In this document: piece by piece, positions 1 to 8,326 of the stretch
How positions within the stretch are numbered: position 1 is the stretch's first letter
Layout of the letters: every line of letters starts with the position of its first letter
Assembly (NCBI GenBank): GCA_964475985.1
Contig: CAYYYP010000005.1
Location: forward strand, 55,999-119,998
Direction of reading: 5' to 3'
Length of the DNA: 64,000 nucleotides
DNA from: CAYYYP01 sp964475985
GTDB lineage: Bacteria > Bdellovibrionota > UBA1018 > CAYHWW01
Translations under genes and position numbers: made by a program
The notes under the pieces: model-generated
Database searches by the model: none
Told to the model about the DNA's origin: nothing
What the model saw: only the letters and a program-made list of their open reading frames with translations

Positions 1-431
1 ATGCTTTTTACGCTAGAGCCTCCGGTAGTAACGACATCCTCTACCAAAAGAATAGGTTTAGTTTTTTCCTTAGCTAAGTTTGCGATCCCCTCAATCCAAA
101 GGGAGGTGCCGTGTTTTTTTGGCTCCTTGCGCAGTATGAGAGCCGGCACCGTGGTTTGAAAATCCCGCATGGCATAGAGGCTAAGCCCCGTCGTCAACGG
201 ATCGGCGCCTAAGGTTGGGCCCGCCACCGCTAGAAATCCTTCGGGCCAACCCCATTTTTTGGTTTTCTCAGCGATGAGTTTCAAAGTGACATCGAGCCCT
301 TCTGGCCAAAGGGTGACGTTCTTCATGTCGACGTAATAAGAACTTTCCTGACCGGAAGTTAAAATGAATTTTCCTTCTTTATAGGCACGCTCTCGAATTA
401 ATTGCGTGAGCCGTAACTTTAGGTCACTCAT
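1..431 (-). CDS. pyrE: Orotate phosphoribosyltransferase, 3' end cut by window edge
   Basis: Translating the minus strand from the ATG at 431 gives about 143 residues that begin MSDLKLRLTQLIRERAYKEG and run off the left edge. The typical early OPRT segment (TSGQESSYYVDMK) and the PRPP-binding loop VEDVVTTGGS near the truncated end are both visible. The enzyme joins orotate to PRPP to give OMP in cytoplasmic de novo pyrimidine synthesis. Its ATG lies one base past the stop of the upstream hydrolase gene (stop at 433-435), so the two are almost certainly co-transcribed and translationally coupled. The C-terminal part is outside the window, so completeness cannot be judged. Confidence 0.93.
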   Translation of the reverse strand, partial: MSDLKLRLTQLIRERAYKEGKFILTSGQESSYYVDMKNVTLWPEGLDVTLKLIAEKTKKWGWPEGFLAVAGPTLGADPLTTGLSLYAMRDFQTTVPALILRKEPKKHGTSLWIEGIANLAKEKTKPILLVEDVVTTGGSSVKS

Positions 432-432
432 C

Positions 433-1335
433 TTAAATTAAACCTCCACCGCTTTGTTCCATCCAATTGCGCACATCCCGGAAAACTTGATCTTTCTTAA
501 TTTCATGGTGCGCCTCATGATAAAAGCCAGGATACTTCTGCACCGTAAACTGCTTTTTAGAAGAGACTTTCCCTAATTGGTCTTCAATGAAGCTTAAGGC
601 TTTTTCGGCATCCACCAACTCATCCGCCATCGGCACGAGAAACAATACCGGTATGGGAATCACGGCGTCTTTGTAGACATCTTCATGGGCTTTCAAAAGT
701 TCGAAATAAAGCCGAGGGGTGCATTTATTATGGACGAGCCGGTCCTTCACATAATCCGCCACCACCCGCGAATCATGGGAAATATAGGAAGGATTAATTT
801 CATTTGAGAGTTGTAGCCGATCCAGCGTTCGTACCAGTACTTTAGCGGCTAAGGTTTTCCATTTCGGCACCGCTAAACGAATGCCCAAAAAAGGGGAGGA
901 AAGTACCGCGGCCTTAAGTTCCGGGAATTGCCCCGCGAACTTCTGCAAAAATCTAAGTCCGATCAGGCTGCCCATGCTGTGGGCATAGAGAAATACATTT
1001 TGCTTTTTTCCCTTCGAGGACTCTTTCATCCATCTTAGGACCCGGCCAACGTCAGATAAAAAATCATCAAAGGAATCTACATGTCCACGAATCCCGCTGG
1101 AGCGCCCGTGACCTCGCAGATCAAAGGCCACGATCCGATTAAAGCTCGAACCTAACCCCTCAATCACAGAATCATAGCGGCTCGAGTGTTCGCCCATGCC
1201 ATGTATGATCAGAAGCTCGCGGGAAGTATCCCCAGGCAAAGAACCTAAGGAGCCGGCCCAAGTCTGGGTAAAAATTTTTGGGTCTCCAGCTGACTCCAGT
1301 AAAAAAGTTTCAGGGAGAGGTTTTGAGATAGTCAT
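433..1335 (-). CDS. Alpha/beta hydrolase, monoacylglycerol lipase-like (Hydrolase_4 type)
   Basis: A 300-residue protein when started at the ATG at 1335, which is preceded by an AAGG-type ribosome site. An upstream in-frame ATG at 1479 would only add residues lying over the 3' end of the preceding gene. The oxyanion motif HGMGEH is near residues 45-50, the nucleophile elbow AHSMGS puts the serine at about 120, and MADELVD and GFYHEAHHE supply the expected late Asp and His. This is the pattern of monoglyceride lipase/lysophospholipase-like hydrolases. No signal peptide is visible, so it is probably cytoplasmic or membrane-associated. It overlaps the upstream PilZ gene by 26 bases and abuts pyrE downstream. 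The exact substrate is not inferable. Confidence 0.85.
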   Translation of the reverse strand: MTISKPLPETFLLESAGDPKIFTQTWAGSLGSLPGDTSRELLIIHGMGEHSSRYDSVIEGLGSSFNRIVAFDLRGHGRSSGIRGHVDSFDDFLSDVGRVLRWMKESSKGKKQNVFLYAHSMGSLIGLRFLQKFAGQFPELKAAVLSSPFLGIRLAVPKWKTLAAKVLVRTLDRLQLSNEINPSYISHDSRVVADYVKDRLVHNKCTPRLYFELLKAHEDVYKDAVIPIPVLFLVPMADELVDAEKALSFIEDQLGKVSSKKQFTVQKYPGFYHEAHHEIKKDQVFRDVRNWMEQSGGGLI

Positions 1336-2206
1336 CAATTGCCTTTTTCGCCTCCGGGGAAAGCTTTGTAAACCGGAATGAGAAGCCCCTTCCGTCTTCA
1401 AGGATCCGAACGATCTCACCCTCAGCCACAAAACCCTTAAATTCGTCGGCATCGGTGGACTTTGCTGCACCAGGGCCATTGGGACTAACGTTAAGTTTTA
1501 TTTTTTCTCCCAGTTCTCCAGGGATGCGATCCGTCAGTACCTGCATACCTCCCATGGAAATATCCCGGCACATCGCAATGACTAAATCTTTCTCATTGTG
1601 GATGAAAAGTTTGGCCACTAACGGCTTGCGTGGGCTTCTGCGACGTTCCGCTTTTTTGCCGCTCGGCACGGGAGGCGGCGCTTGCGTATTTTTTTTTGTG
1701 GGACGCATGGATTCCAATGCATCCGCAAGTTCGTCTACTTCCTTAAGTGGCTTCCAATTGCTAAACCCTTGGCGCCAAACAAAATCGGTTTCAGCGATGT
1801 TTTGGCTTTGCAAACTCTGCTGAAGCTCTGCTTGCGAAAATGGCCCAAACTGGGTGTCATGAGCATATATAAACCAAGCATGCACGGGCGTGTCCGGAGT
1901 TTTGGCCGTAGGCGTTTTCGGACTTTGATTTTTTTTCGCTTTTTCAACGGCTAACCTAGCCTGAATTTTTTCTAAGGATGATTTGCCGGGCGCCTGGGGA
2001 ACCAACGCAAGAAATTCAGGGACGTCCAAGATACGCTTCCAATCACTCCAACCTTCTTGCCAAAGAAAGTTACCTACGGAACATTCCTTCCGCGAAATGC
2101 GCTCAAAAACTTCCTTTTCGGTGAGCGGGCCCTGGGCTTTGCCTTCTAGGGCCAAGAAGTAGCGTCGTATTTTGCCATCAAACAAAAGTGCCGAGGTGTT
2201 TTCCAT
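1310..2206 (-). CDS. Double GYF_2-type domain protein with C-terminal PilZ domain
   Basis: 298 residues. Two repeats of about 50 residues are seen: residues 14-65 (YFLALEGKAQGPLTEKEV ... WQEGWSDWKRI) and about 110-165 (WFIYAHDTQFGPFSQAEL ... WRQGFSNWKPL). Each has the GP[FL] and W..G...W signature of bacterial GYF_2 domains, thought to bind peptides or proteins. From about residue 185 a PilZ domain follows, with the RRSPR arm and DISMGG motif that in known PilZ proteins bind cyclic di-GMP. It is probably a cytoplasmic c-di-GMP effector that passes the signal to a partner. First gene of a PilZ, hydrolase, pyrE string. Partner and output are unknown. Confidence 0.8.
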   Translation of the reverse strand: MENTSALLFDGKIRRYFLALEGKAQGPLTEKEVFERISRKECSVGNFLWQEGWSDWKRILDVPEFLALVPQAPGKSSLEKIQARLAVEKAKKNQSPKTPTAKTPDTPVHAWFIYAHDTQFGPFSQAELQQSLQSQNIAETDFVWRQGFSNWKPLKEVDELADALESMRPTKKNTQAPPPVPSGKKAERRRSPRKPLVAKLFIHNEKDLVIAMCRDISMGGMQVLTDRIPGELGEKIKLNVSPNGPGAAKSTDADEFKGFVAEGEIVRILEDGRGFSFRFTKLSPEAKKAIDDYLKTSP

Positions 2207-2283
2207 AGCTCCATGATGCCGGCAAATAGAATCCTCCGTAAAGTGGGGATTTCAGAATTCATGAATTAGCGACCCTCAACGAA

Positions 2284-3258
2284 TTAGGGAATCGTAAGCC
2301 TTGCGCCGCCCTGAACGATGACGGTCATTTCATCTTGTCGAACATTGCTGTTACTCGGCGTACCCACCGCCGCTGCGGAATCGGCCCGGTCGAAGGAAGT
2401 AAGCACATTTACGAAGGGACCAATGGAAACACTTCGATTCAGGCGAAAGCGCGCTTCAGAATCAATTTCCAATCGATCAACGTCCGTTCCGTTGAACAAG
2501 GCGCCTTCTCCTCTAAAATTCATACCAAATAAATGTTCGTACTGAACATCGACGCGAATCCTTTGGCAGGCCACCAATGCTTCTGCACCAACTAAGGGCT
2601 GAAAAACCCCATTTGGCGTAGCATCCCGGGTCTGTTGAGTACCTAAGCTAAATCCGCCCTGTGCAAAAATATGCAACTGACATTTTGAATCGCCCAGTGG
2701 CCGAATTACCCCAATGAGGGCCGTCGGCCGCCAACCGAAACGATTACGCAGCGAGCCATTACTGGCAAACTGCGCTTCCATATCTAAGGGGGATACCGCC
2801 GCCCAAAAATTTTGATGCCTATCTAACGCCCAACGGAAACGGAACGTACGAAAATTAAAACTAGCGTAGCGTAGGCCATTACCAATGCCAGTCATGATGC
2901 GCCAATCTACCATGAACTCGACGCCATCGGCGGCAGCAAGCCTTACGCCTAAGGACGCCCCAAGGTCACTTGCAGCGTTGCCGGTCAAGGTTTGACCAGA
3001 ACCGTTCAAAGGAAAAACTCCGGCCCAGCCCACGCCTAATCTTGGCGAAATACCAACACTGTTAATGAACCGACTCTGGGGAACCACTAGGTCTACATTA
3101 GGAACTTCTGGTGGCCGAGTCGTAGGCACCGGAGTTTCTTCGCCTGGTTGGCCTTGGGGAGCTGGCTGGCCAAAACTCTGGGTTCCCAAAAGTAAAACCA
3201 AACTCACCAAAATTAAACTTTTTACGCTGATTACCCTCTTTTTTAGCCGTAGAGACAT
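2284..3258 (-). CDS. Secreted protein, possible outer-membrane barrel, unknown function
   Basis: 324 residues with a classical signal peptide (basic n-region MSLRLKKR, a hydrophobic core, then a cleavage-like FGQ-PAPQG near residue 30) followed by a proline-rich linker. The rest is made of alternating short strands rich in aromatic and polar residues (for example RFRWALDRHQNFWAAVSP) and ends in RLTIP. This suggests a beta-barrel outer-membrane or periplasmic beta protein. I do not recognise the family. It stands alone on the minus strand, separated by 77 bases from the PilZ gene. Confidence 0.7.
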   Translation of the reverse strand: MSLRLKKRVISVKSLILVSLVLLLGTQSFGQPAPQGQPGEETPVPTTRPPEVPNVDLVVPQSRFINSVGISPRLGVGWAGVFPLNGSGQTLTGNAASDLGASLGVRLAAADGVEFMVDWRIMTGIGNGLRYASFNFRTFRFRWALDRHQNFWAAVSPLDMEAQFASNGSLRNRFGWRPTALIGVIRPLGDSKCQLHIFAQGGFSLGTQQTRDATPNGVFQPLVGAEALVACQRIRVDVQYEHLFGMNFRGEGALFNGTDVDRLEIDSEARFRLNRSVSIGPFVNVLTSFDRADSAAAVGTPSNSNVRQDEMTVIVQGGARLTIP

Positions 3259-3328
3259 GCTTTACTCCCCTCGCCTCTTTTGACATGCCACCCCATGGAT
3301 TGCAAGGGCCGCCGCCAGTCTTAGCACC

Positions 3329-4423
3329 CTAAGCCTTAACCGCAATGACTACGGTGTTTAAATCCCCCAGGTTCTCCGCGGTTTTTACGACAAATCCTGC
3401 GGCCTCAAAACGCCTGCGCGCAAGGGCCGGCGTCCACAGACTTTTGTGCTGGTTGCTCATATCCCAGAGATGCGCCGTAGACTGAGACCAACCGTACACG
3501 CACTGAATGCAACTTTGTTCATCTAAGATGCCGTGATGCTCCACTTCACGGGTAAGATAATTAGGTAAATTAAAATAATTTATGCTAGCCGCAGTGGCTT
3601 CTAACCACCTTTCACCGAGGTGGAGGACGGCTTGTTTCGCATCGGGAATTCGCACTTTAACCACGGCGCCGGGCTTTAGGACTTCAAGCCAGCGGGTCAG
3701 CATCTGTTTTATGGGCGTACCGGCCGGAATGTGTTCAAGTACATGGTTGGAGTAAATTTCGGAAACCTCACCGTGAGCGAAACGGCCTAAACTAATAATA
3801 TTGTCCTTGATGTCTTGGATGCCGGCCCAGTCAACCCGGAGGTACCCTTCGTGAAATTCATCACCTGCCCCTAAGTTTAGCCGTACATTTTTATTGGTGT
3901 ACTGCTCTCGTTTTTTTTGCCTACGATCGCCTGAATCAAAGATGAATTTACGTAAGTTTCCGCTCCTTTTGCGAAACTTTTTACGACCGTCCCAAATTTT
4001 TTGCTCCAAATGACAAGCCCACATTTTCATGAACTTGGCAAAAGTGAACTGACTATCGGGGATTACACTAACCTGCCTAAAGCAGCGGTGCGCCTCCCCT
4101 TTGGGTAAGGAAAACTCGCCCTCGTCCTCTAAAACAAACCCCGTCGCATGAGCTACGCTTTTAAGTCTGGCCAAAGTCCACCCTGAATAGACGGGATTTC
4201 CTAGGGCATGATTGATGGGACCGTATAAAAGCACTTCTAAATCCTCATCATTTAAAATTTCGTTTTTGATCCTCTCTTTTAACGCCTGCAGATCTAGGAA
4301 GAGTAATGGGATTTTCTGGGGCGTATTTCTTGAATTGAAATAAACCTTAAGCCTGGTTTTTAAAAACCAAGGGTATATTTCGTGGTTTTTAAGCTCATGC
4401 AATTGCTGGACGTTTACGCGCAT
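3329..4423 (-). CDS. SAM-dependent methyltransferase-like protein
   Basis: 364 residues. The C-terminal half, from about residue 180, starts with the motif I loop LNLGAGDEF, followed by VDW at the acidic strand-2 position, SNHVLEHIP and a VLKPGAVVKVRIPD segment. This is the layout of class I methyltransferases acting on small molecules or sugars. The N-terminal half (residues 60-120, LLYGPINHALGNPVYSGWTL ... AHATGF) resembles the tail of the same family, as if a partial second copy sits in front, joined by a basic segment (RKKFRKRSGNLRKF) near 148-160. No signal peptide. The substrate is unknown; surface polysaccharide modification is a guess. Confidence 0.65.
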   Translation of the reverse strand: MRVNVQQLHELKNHEIYPWFLKTRLKVYFNSRNTPQKIPLLFLDLQALKERIKNEILNDEDLEVLLYGPINHALGNPVYSGWTLARLKSVAHATGFVLEDEGEFSLPKGEAHRCFRQVSVIPDSQFTFAKFMKMWACHLEQKIWDGRKKFRKRSGNLRKFIFDSGDRRQKKREQYTNKNVRLNLGAGDEFHEGYLRVDWAGIQDIKDNIISLGRFAHGEVSEIYSNHVLEHIPAGTPIKQMLTRWLEVLKPGAVVKVRIPDAKQAVLHLGERWLEATAASINYFNLPNYLTREVEHHGILDEQSCIQCVYGWSQSTAHLWDMSNQHKSLWTPALARRRFEAAGFVVKTAENLGDLNTVVIAVKA

Positions 4424-4574
4424 GTCCAGAACCTAGACAGGGGCTCAGAAGTTGTACATTGAATTTACCGTTGGCAGAGTACCCATCGTCCTTAAAAAAA
4501 CCTTAAATGCCCTCCCGTCCTCAAAAGCGCCATGGCATGGCCCTTGCCTTAAGCAAAGATTGAAGGTGCCCGCC

Positions 4575-5756
4575 ATGTTAAACATGCTCAATAATTTATC
4601 CCCTACAAGAAGTGCCGTGGTCCCCTGGGCCAAAGCCTGGTTACTGCTTACTTTAGCTTGTGCATTTACCGGCTGCGGCAAAGATGAGTTCGTAAAACAA
4701 GTTTACGAAACTAATAGTTCATCCCTAGGCGCCCAAGCGATCCCCGCGAAAACGGACATCCTTTTCGTAGTGGACAACTCGGCTTCCTTTACGACGGCCT
4801 ATACAACCTTTCGAAACCAATTGAGTTCATTCGTAAATGGCTTAGTTTCTCAGGGCTGGGATTACCATATGGCAAGCATCCCGACTCATTCCTACGATGG
4901 CGCGCAGATCAGGCTGCAACAGATACTTACGGACCCTTACCTAAATACTCCCCGCCTCGCTTCCGGTACACCCAACCTAGGCTATACGGCTAATGGTGCC
5001 GTAACTGATCCAAGTCTTCTCATCACCAATCCTTCAAGCTTTCTTTTTCAATTCCCGGTGGTAACTAACTCAGCTTCCCTCGACTATGTTTTTCAGAACA
5101 TCGATGCGGCCCTTTACGATTCCGCAAACCGTAACTCCCATTTCATTAGGAATGATTCCCTGGTCGTCATCATCGTAATTTCAAATGGCAATGATTCTTC
5201 CGGTGATACCGTGAGCGCTTGGGCTAACCGCCTGACCTTGCGGGTCGATGCCCAAGGAAGAGGCCAACGGATTAAATTTATCCCCCTAGTCTCCGGCAAT
5301 TATGTTCCCCCGGCCTCCGGCGCATGCTGGGGTGAGGGTGCCCAGGCGGGCCTTCGCTACTTAAATATGGCAAATATTTTTAACCCTAACATCGCGTTTG
5401 ATTTTTGTGGCGCAAGTTCCCAGGGGATCGAAAGCCTCATTGCTGGCCTGAATGCCCAATTACAGGCCGTGAAAAGAAATTTCGTAACACGCGCGATTTT
5501 CATTCCTTACGCTCCCGTAGCGTCTAGCATCGAAATCACAAAACTTACGCCTAACGGACGTGGTGGATACACCGAACAATCCATTCCTAAAAATGACGCT
5601 CGCAACGGTTGGACTTACGAAGGTTACCGCGCAAACGAGTACACCATCATCGATCCATTTCCGGCCAATCAAAGTACCGGTTACATGATTGAGCTCCATG
5701 GTACGGCCCAGCTTTCCGGAGACCAGACCTTCCGTATCAGCTACAGCCGTCAATAA
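4575..5756 (+). CDS. Lipoprotein with von Willebrand A-like domain
   Basis: 393 residues from the ATG at 4575, which follows AAGGTG. An earlier in-frame ATG at 4452 lacks a ribosome site and would spoil the signal peptide. A hydrophobic stretch ends in AFTGC, giving a lipidated Cys at about residue 34. Shortly after comes DILFVVDNSASF, the DxSxS metal-site motif of VWA domains, with VVIIVISNGNDSS at the position of a further metal-site loop. It is probably an outer-membrane or periplasmic lipoprotein binding a partner through a metal site. It stands between divergent and same-strand genes with no obvious operon partner. Confidence 0.75.
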   Translation: MLNMLNNLSPTRSAVVPWAKAWLLLTLACAFTGCGKDEFVKQVYETNSSSLGAQAIPAKTDILFVVDNSASFTTAYTTFRNQLSSFVNGLVSQGWDYHMASIPTHSYDGAQIRLQQILTDPYLNTPRLASGTPNLGYTANGAVTDPSLLITNPSSFLFQFPVVTNSASLDYVFQNIDAALYDSANRNSHFIRNDSLVVIIVISNGNDSSGDTVSAWANRLTLRVDAQGRGQRIKFIPLVSGNYVPPASGACWGEGAQAGLRYLNMANIFNPNIAFDFCGASSQGIESLIAGLNAQLQAVKRNFVTRAIFIPYAPVASSIEITKLTPNGRGGYTEQSIPKNDARNGWTYEGYRANEYTIIDPFPANQSTGYMIELHGTAQLSGDQTFRISYSRQ

Positions 5757-5799
5757 TTTTCATTCAATAATTTTTATATCTGCATTATCCTGAATAGAT

Positions 5800-6912
5800 A
5801 TGAGTCATAATGCCCTGATCGCCGTTGGCCTTTATGTCACCCTAATCGGTTTGCTGCTGATTCCCCAACTCGTGGGCGAAGATCCGGTGGAGCAGAAAAC
5901 CCGAACGTTACCAAAAGCCATCACGAGGCTTTTCCCCCCGTCGGCCAGATGGGAGGCGCGCAGGCAGGCACTTTTCCTCCTTGCCGTGTTTCTCGTTTCG
6001 ATTGGGGTAGGCGAATTGGCATTGATGATCTCTCATCGCTGGCAAACAAAAATTCTTTCGCAAAATTTCTTAGCTCAATTTCGTATCGAAACTCCGGCCA
6101 GCCAGCTTGCTTTGACGATTGAGGAACCCACCGAAAAATTGTCTGAAACCACACCAGAAGGGCTAGAATTTAGACCCGCATCTGAAACCGTGCTTTGGGA
6201 TCCGCTCAGTTTCTTAAGTTCCCTTGCCTATTTTGAGGAGTTTTCCCCGTCGGAAAAAATTTGGTTTTCCGAGCGCTTACCAAAACTATCCCTGCCCGAT
6301 CTAAAACTTGAACCAAGACAAGCGGCGGTGGGCAGAGTTCCCCTGGAACTGCATATGGACCCCAGCGAAAAACTAGAAGACCTAAAGGCCGCCAAATTAT
6401 TTCTCTCAAGACCCATCAGCCCGAAACTTTATCAAACCGAAGAAAAGCCGGTCTACGCCATTACCCCGTTAGCAAAAGCTAAGTTCATTGCGACCCTTAA
6501 AGCGCGCGATGAAAGGTGGGCGGCTTGGCTCATAAAAACTACGATGACGCTGCTGATCTGGTCGCTTCTGCCCCTCACTCTAGCGTTGTTAAATTTCCTC
6601 TATCTAAAGCGCTCCCATGACCTCTGCCGTAAAATCGAGGAATTTAAAAATCTTCACCAGCGTGGAATTCCCTGGCAGGCTTTGCCCGAAGCAAAACTAA
6701 AACTACAAAGCTTTTGGCTAAACTTTCGGCACGGGCCCCATACTTATCGCTGTAAAATAAAAGTAAGCTCACCTCCGGCATTAGGTAAAGCCACTAAGGA
6801 AGTGGGATTAGTGTATTACCGCGGAACGGAAAAACAACCTAAAGGCCGTTTTCTAAGGACTGAGAACTTACAAGTTTTTATACCCGATGCAGCCATTGCC
6901 GACTTGCACTAG
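5800..6912 (+). CDS. Membrane protein with three predicted helices, unknown function
   Basis: 370 residues. Hydrophobic helices are seen at about residues 5-24 (ALIAVGLYVTLIGLLLIPQL), 56-78 (LFLLAVFLVSIGVGELALMI) and 245-270 (TTMTLLIWSLLPLTLALLNFLYL). Between the second and third lies a large soluble segment of about 165 residues, and a basic C-terminal tail of about 100 residues follows. The family is not recognised. It starts 43 bases after the VWA lipoprotein gene on the same strand, so the two may be co-transcribed, and it converges with the CoA-transferase genes, ending 4 bases before the next stop. Confidence 0.6.
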   Translation: MSHNALIAVGLYVTLIGLLLIPQLVGEDPVEQKTRTLPKAITRLFPPSARWEARRQALFLLAVFLVSIGVGELALMISHRWQTKILSQNFLAQFRIETPASQLALTIEEPTEKLSETTPEGLEFRPASETVLWDPLSFLSSLAYFEEFSPSEKIWFSERLPKLSLPDLKLEPRQAAVGRVPLELHMDPSEKLEDLKAAKLFLSRPISPKLYQTEEKPVYAITPLAKAKFIATLKARDERWAAWLIKTTMTLLIWSLLPLTLALLNFLYLKRSHDLCRKIEEFKNLHQRGIPWQALPEAKLKLQSFWLNFRHGPHTYRCKIKVSSPPALGKATKEVGLVYYRGTEKQPKGRFLRTENLQVFIPDAAIADLH

Positions 6913-6916
6913 AAGA

Positions 6917-7591
6917 CTAGTCGATAATATTTGTAATTTTCGGGGCCAATGAAAACTCAGCTCCCGTAAACCTTTTGATCTCATCTAAGCTTACATCCTT
7001 GGCTTTTTCCTTAAGAACCAAACCTTCCGCGGTGACATCAAACACGGCATATTCCGTAACGATCATATGCACACATCGTTTTCCCGTAAGCGGAAGGGTG
7101 CACTTTTTCAAAATCTTGCTGCTCCCATCTTTGGCAATATGTTGCATGGCCACGATGACCCGTTTGGCTCCAGCCACCAAGTCCATGGCGCCCCCCATTC
7201 CTTTAATGAGTTTGCCCGGCACCATCCAATTCGCGAGATTTCCTTCTTGATCTACTTCCATGGCGCCAAGGACCGTTAAATCCACGTGACCGCCGCGGAT
7301 CATAGCAAAGGAATCAGCGCTACTGAAATAGGCCGCCCCCGGCAGCGCGGTAACCGTTTGTTTTCCGGCGTTGATGAGGTCTGCATCAACCTTGTCTTCG
7401 GTAGGAAAGGGACCTAATCCAAGTAGCCCATTTTCTGACTGAAGAATGACCTTCACACCATCAGGAATGTAATTGGCCACGAGCGTTGGCATTCCGATGC
7501 CGAGATTCACATAAAATCCGTCCCGCAATTCTCTAGCGATACGTTGACAGATTTGTTCGCGACTTAAACCTTTGGGAATTTGCGTTTCCAT
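6917..7591 (-). CDS. scoB: 3-oxoacid CoA-transferase subunit B
   Basis: 224 residues from the ATG at 7591, preceded by a GAGGG ribosome site. An in-frame start at 7735 would overlap subunit A and adds no family sequence. The conserved ENGLLG segment contains the catalytic glutamate that forms the acyl-enzyme/CoA thioester in this family, and GIGMPTL and the GGAMDLV region are typical. With subunit A it moves CoA between succinyl-CoA and acetoacetate (or a similar 3-oxoacid) in the cytoplasm. The A, B and thiolase genes are consecutive on the minus strand, so they form one pathway converting acetoacetate to acetyl-CoA or the reverse. Confidence 0.92.
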   Translation of the reverse strand: METQIPKGLSREQICQRIARELRDGFYVNLGIGMPTLVANYIPDGVKVILQSENGLLGLGPFPTEDKVDADLINAGKQTVTALPGAAYFSSADSFAMIRGGHVDLTVLGAMEVDQEGNLANWMVPGKLIKGMGGAMDLVAGAKRVIVAMQHIAKDGSSKILKKCTLPLTGKRCVHMIVTEYAVFDVTAEGLVLKEKAKDVSLDEIKRFTGAEFSLAPKITNIID

Positions 7592-7613
7592 ATTCGCCCT
7601 CAGCTTTCTTTGG

Positions 7614-8312
7614 TTAACGGGTTGACACGGTTCTTTGCTCAATCCGTTTTTCAAATTTTTCACCTTGAAAAATTCGTTGGACGTAAATTCCCGGTGTGTG
7701 GATTTGGTCGGGATCAAGTTCTCCCACCTCCACAAGTTGTTCTACTTCCGCGATGGTGATTTTACCGGCCGTTGCTACCATGGGATTAAAGTTTCGTGCC
7801 GTCTTCCGGTAAATCAGATTCCCAAGTTTATCGCCTTTCCAGGCTTTAACGATGGCGAAATCTCCTAAAATACCCCGCTCAAGAATATATTCACGATCGC
7901 CAAATTTTTTTGACTCCTTGCCTTCCGCCACCACCGTGCCTACGCCCGTGGCGGTAAAAAAAGCCGGAATTCCGGCGCCACCGGCACGTATGCGTTCCGC
8001 CAAAGTCCCTTGGGGTACTAACTCCACCTCAAGTTCACCCGAAAGCAATTGATGCTCAAAAGTTTTGTTTTCCCCTACATAACTTGAGACCATTTTTTTT
8101 ATTTGATGATTTCGCAATAAAAGACCTAAACCAAAATCATCGACTCCGCAGTTATTGCTCACCACCGTAAGACCATTGATATTGCGTTTAGCCAGGGCAG
8201 CAATGGAATTTTCCGGGATGCCACACAAACCAAAACCGCCCACCACCAAGACTGCGCCCGAAGGGATATCGGCTACGGCACTCACTGCATCCTTTACGAT
8301 TTCACAAGCCAT
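7614..8312 (-). CDS. scoA: 3-oxoacid CoA-transferase subunit A
   Basis: 232 residues, normal for the subunit. The N-terminal glycine-rich CoA-binding segment VVGGFGLCGIPE, the SNNCGVDDFGLG block and the RAGGAGIPAFFT motif identify the family of SCOT/acetate-CoA transferase A subunits. It is the partner of the B subunit 22 bases downstream and follows the thiolase gene by 14 bases. The substrate assignment (succinyl-CoA and acetoacetate rather than butyrate) rests on overall sequence feel and the neighbouring thiolase, so it is moderately secure. Confidence 0.92.
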   Translation of the reverse strand: MACEIVKDAVSAVADIPSGAVLVVGGFGLCGIPENSIAALAKRNINGLTVVSNNCGVDDFGLGLLLRNHQIKKMVSSYVGENKTFEHQLLSGELEVELVPQGTLAERIRAGGAGIPAFFTATGVGTVVAEGKESKKFGDREYILERGILGDFAIVKAWKGDKLGNLIYRKTARNFNPMVATAGKITIAEVEQLVEVGELDPDQIHTPGIYVQRIFQGEKFEKRIEQRTVSTR

Positions 8313-8326
8313 GCTGACCCCCTTTT

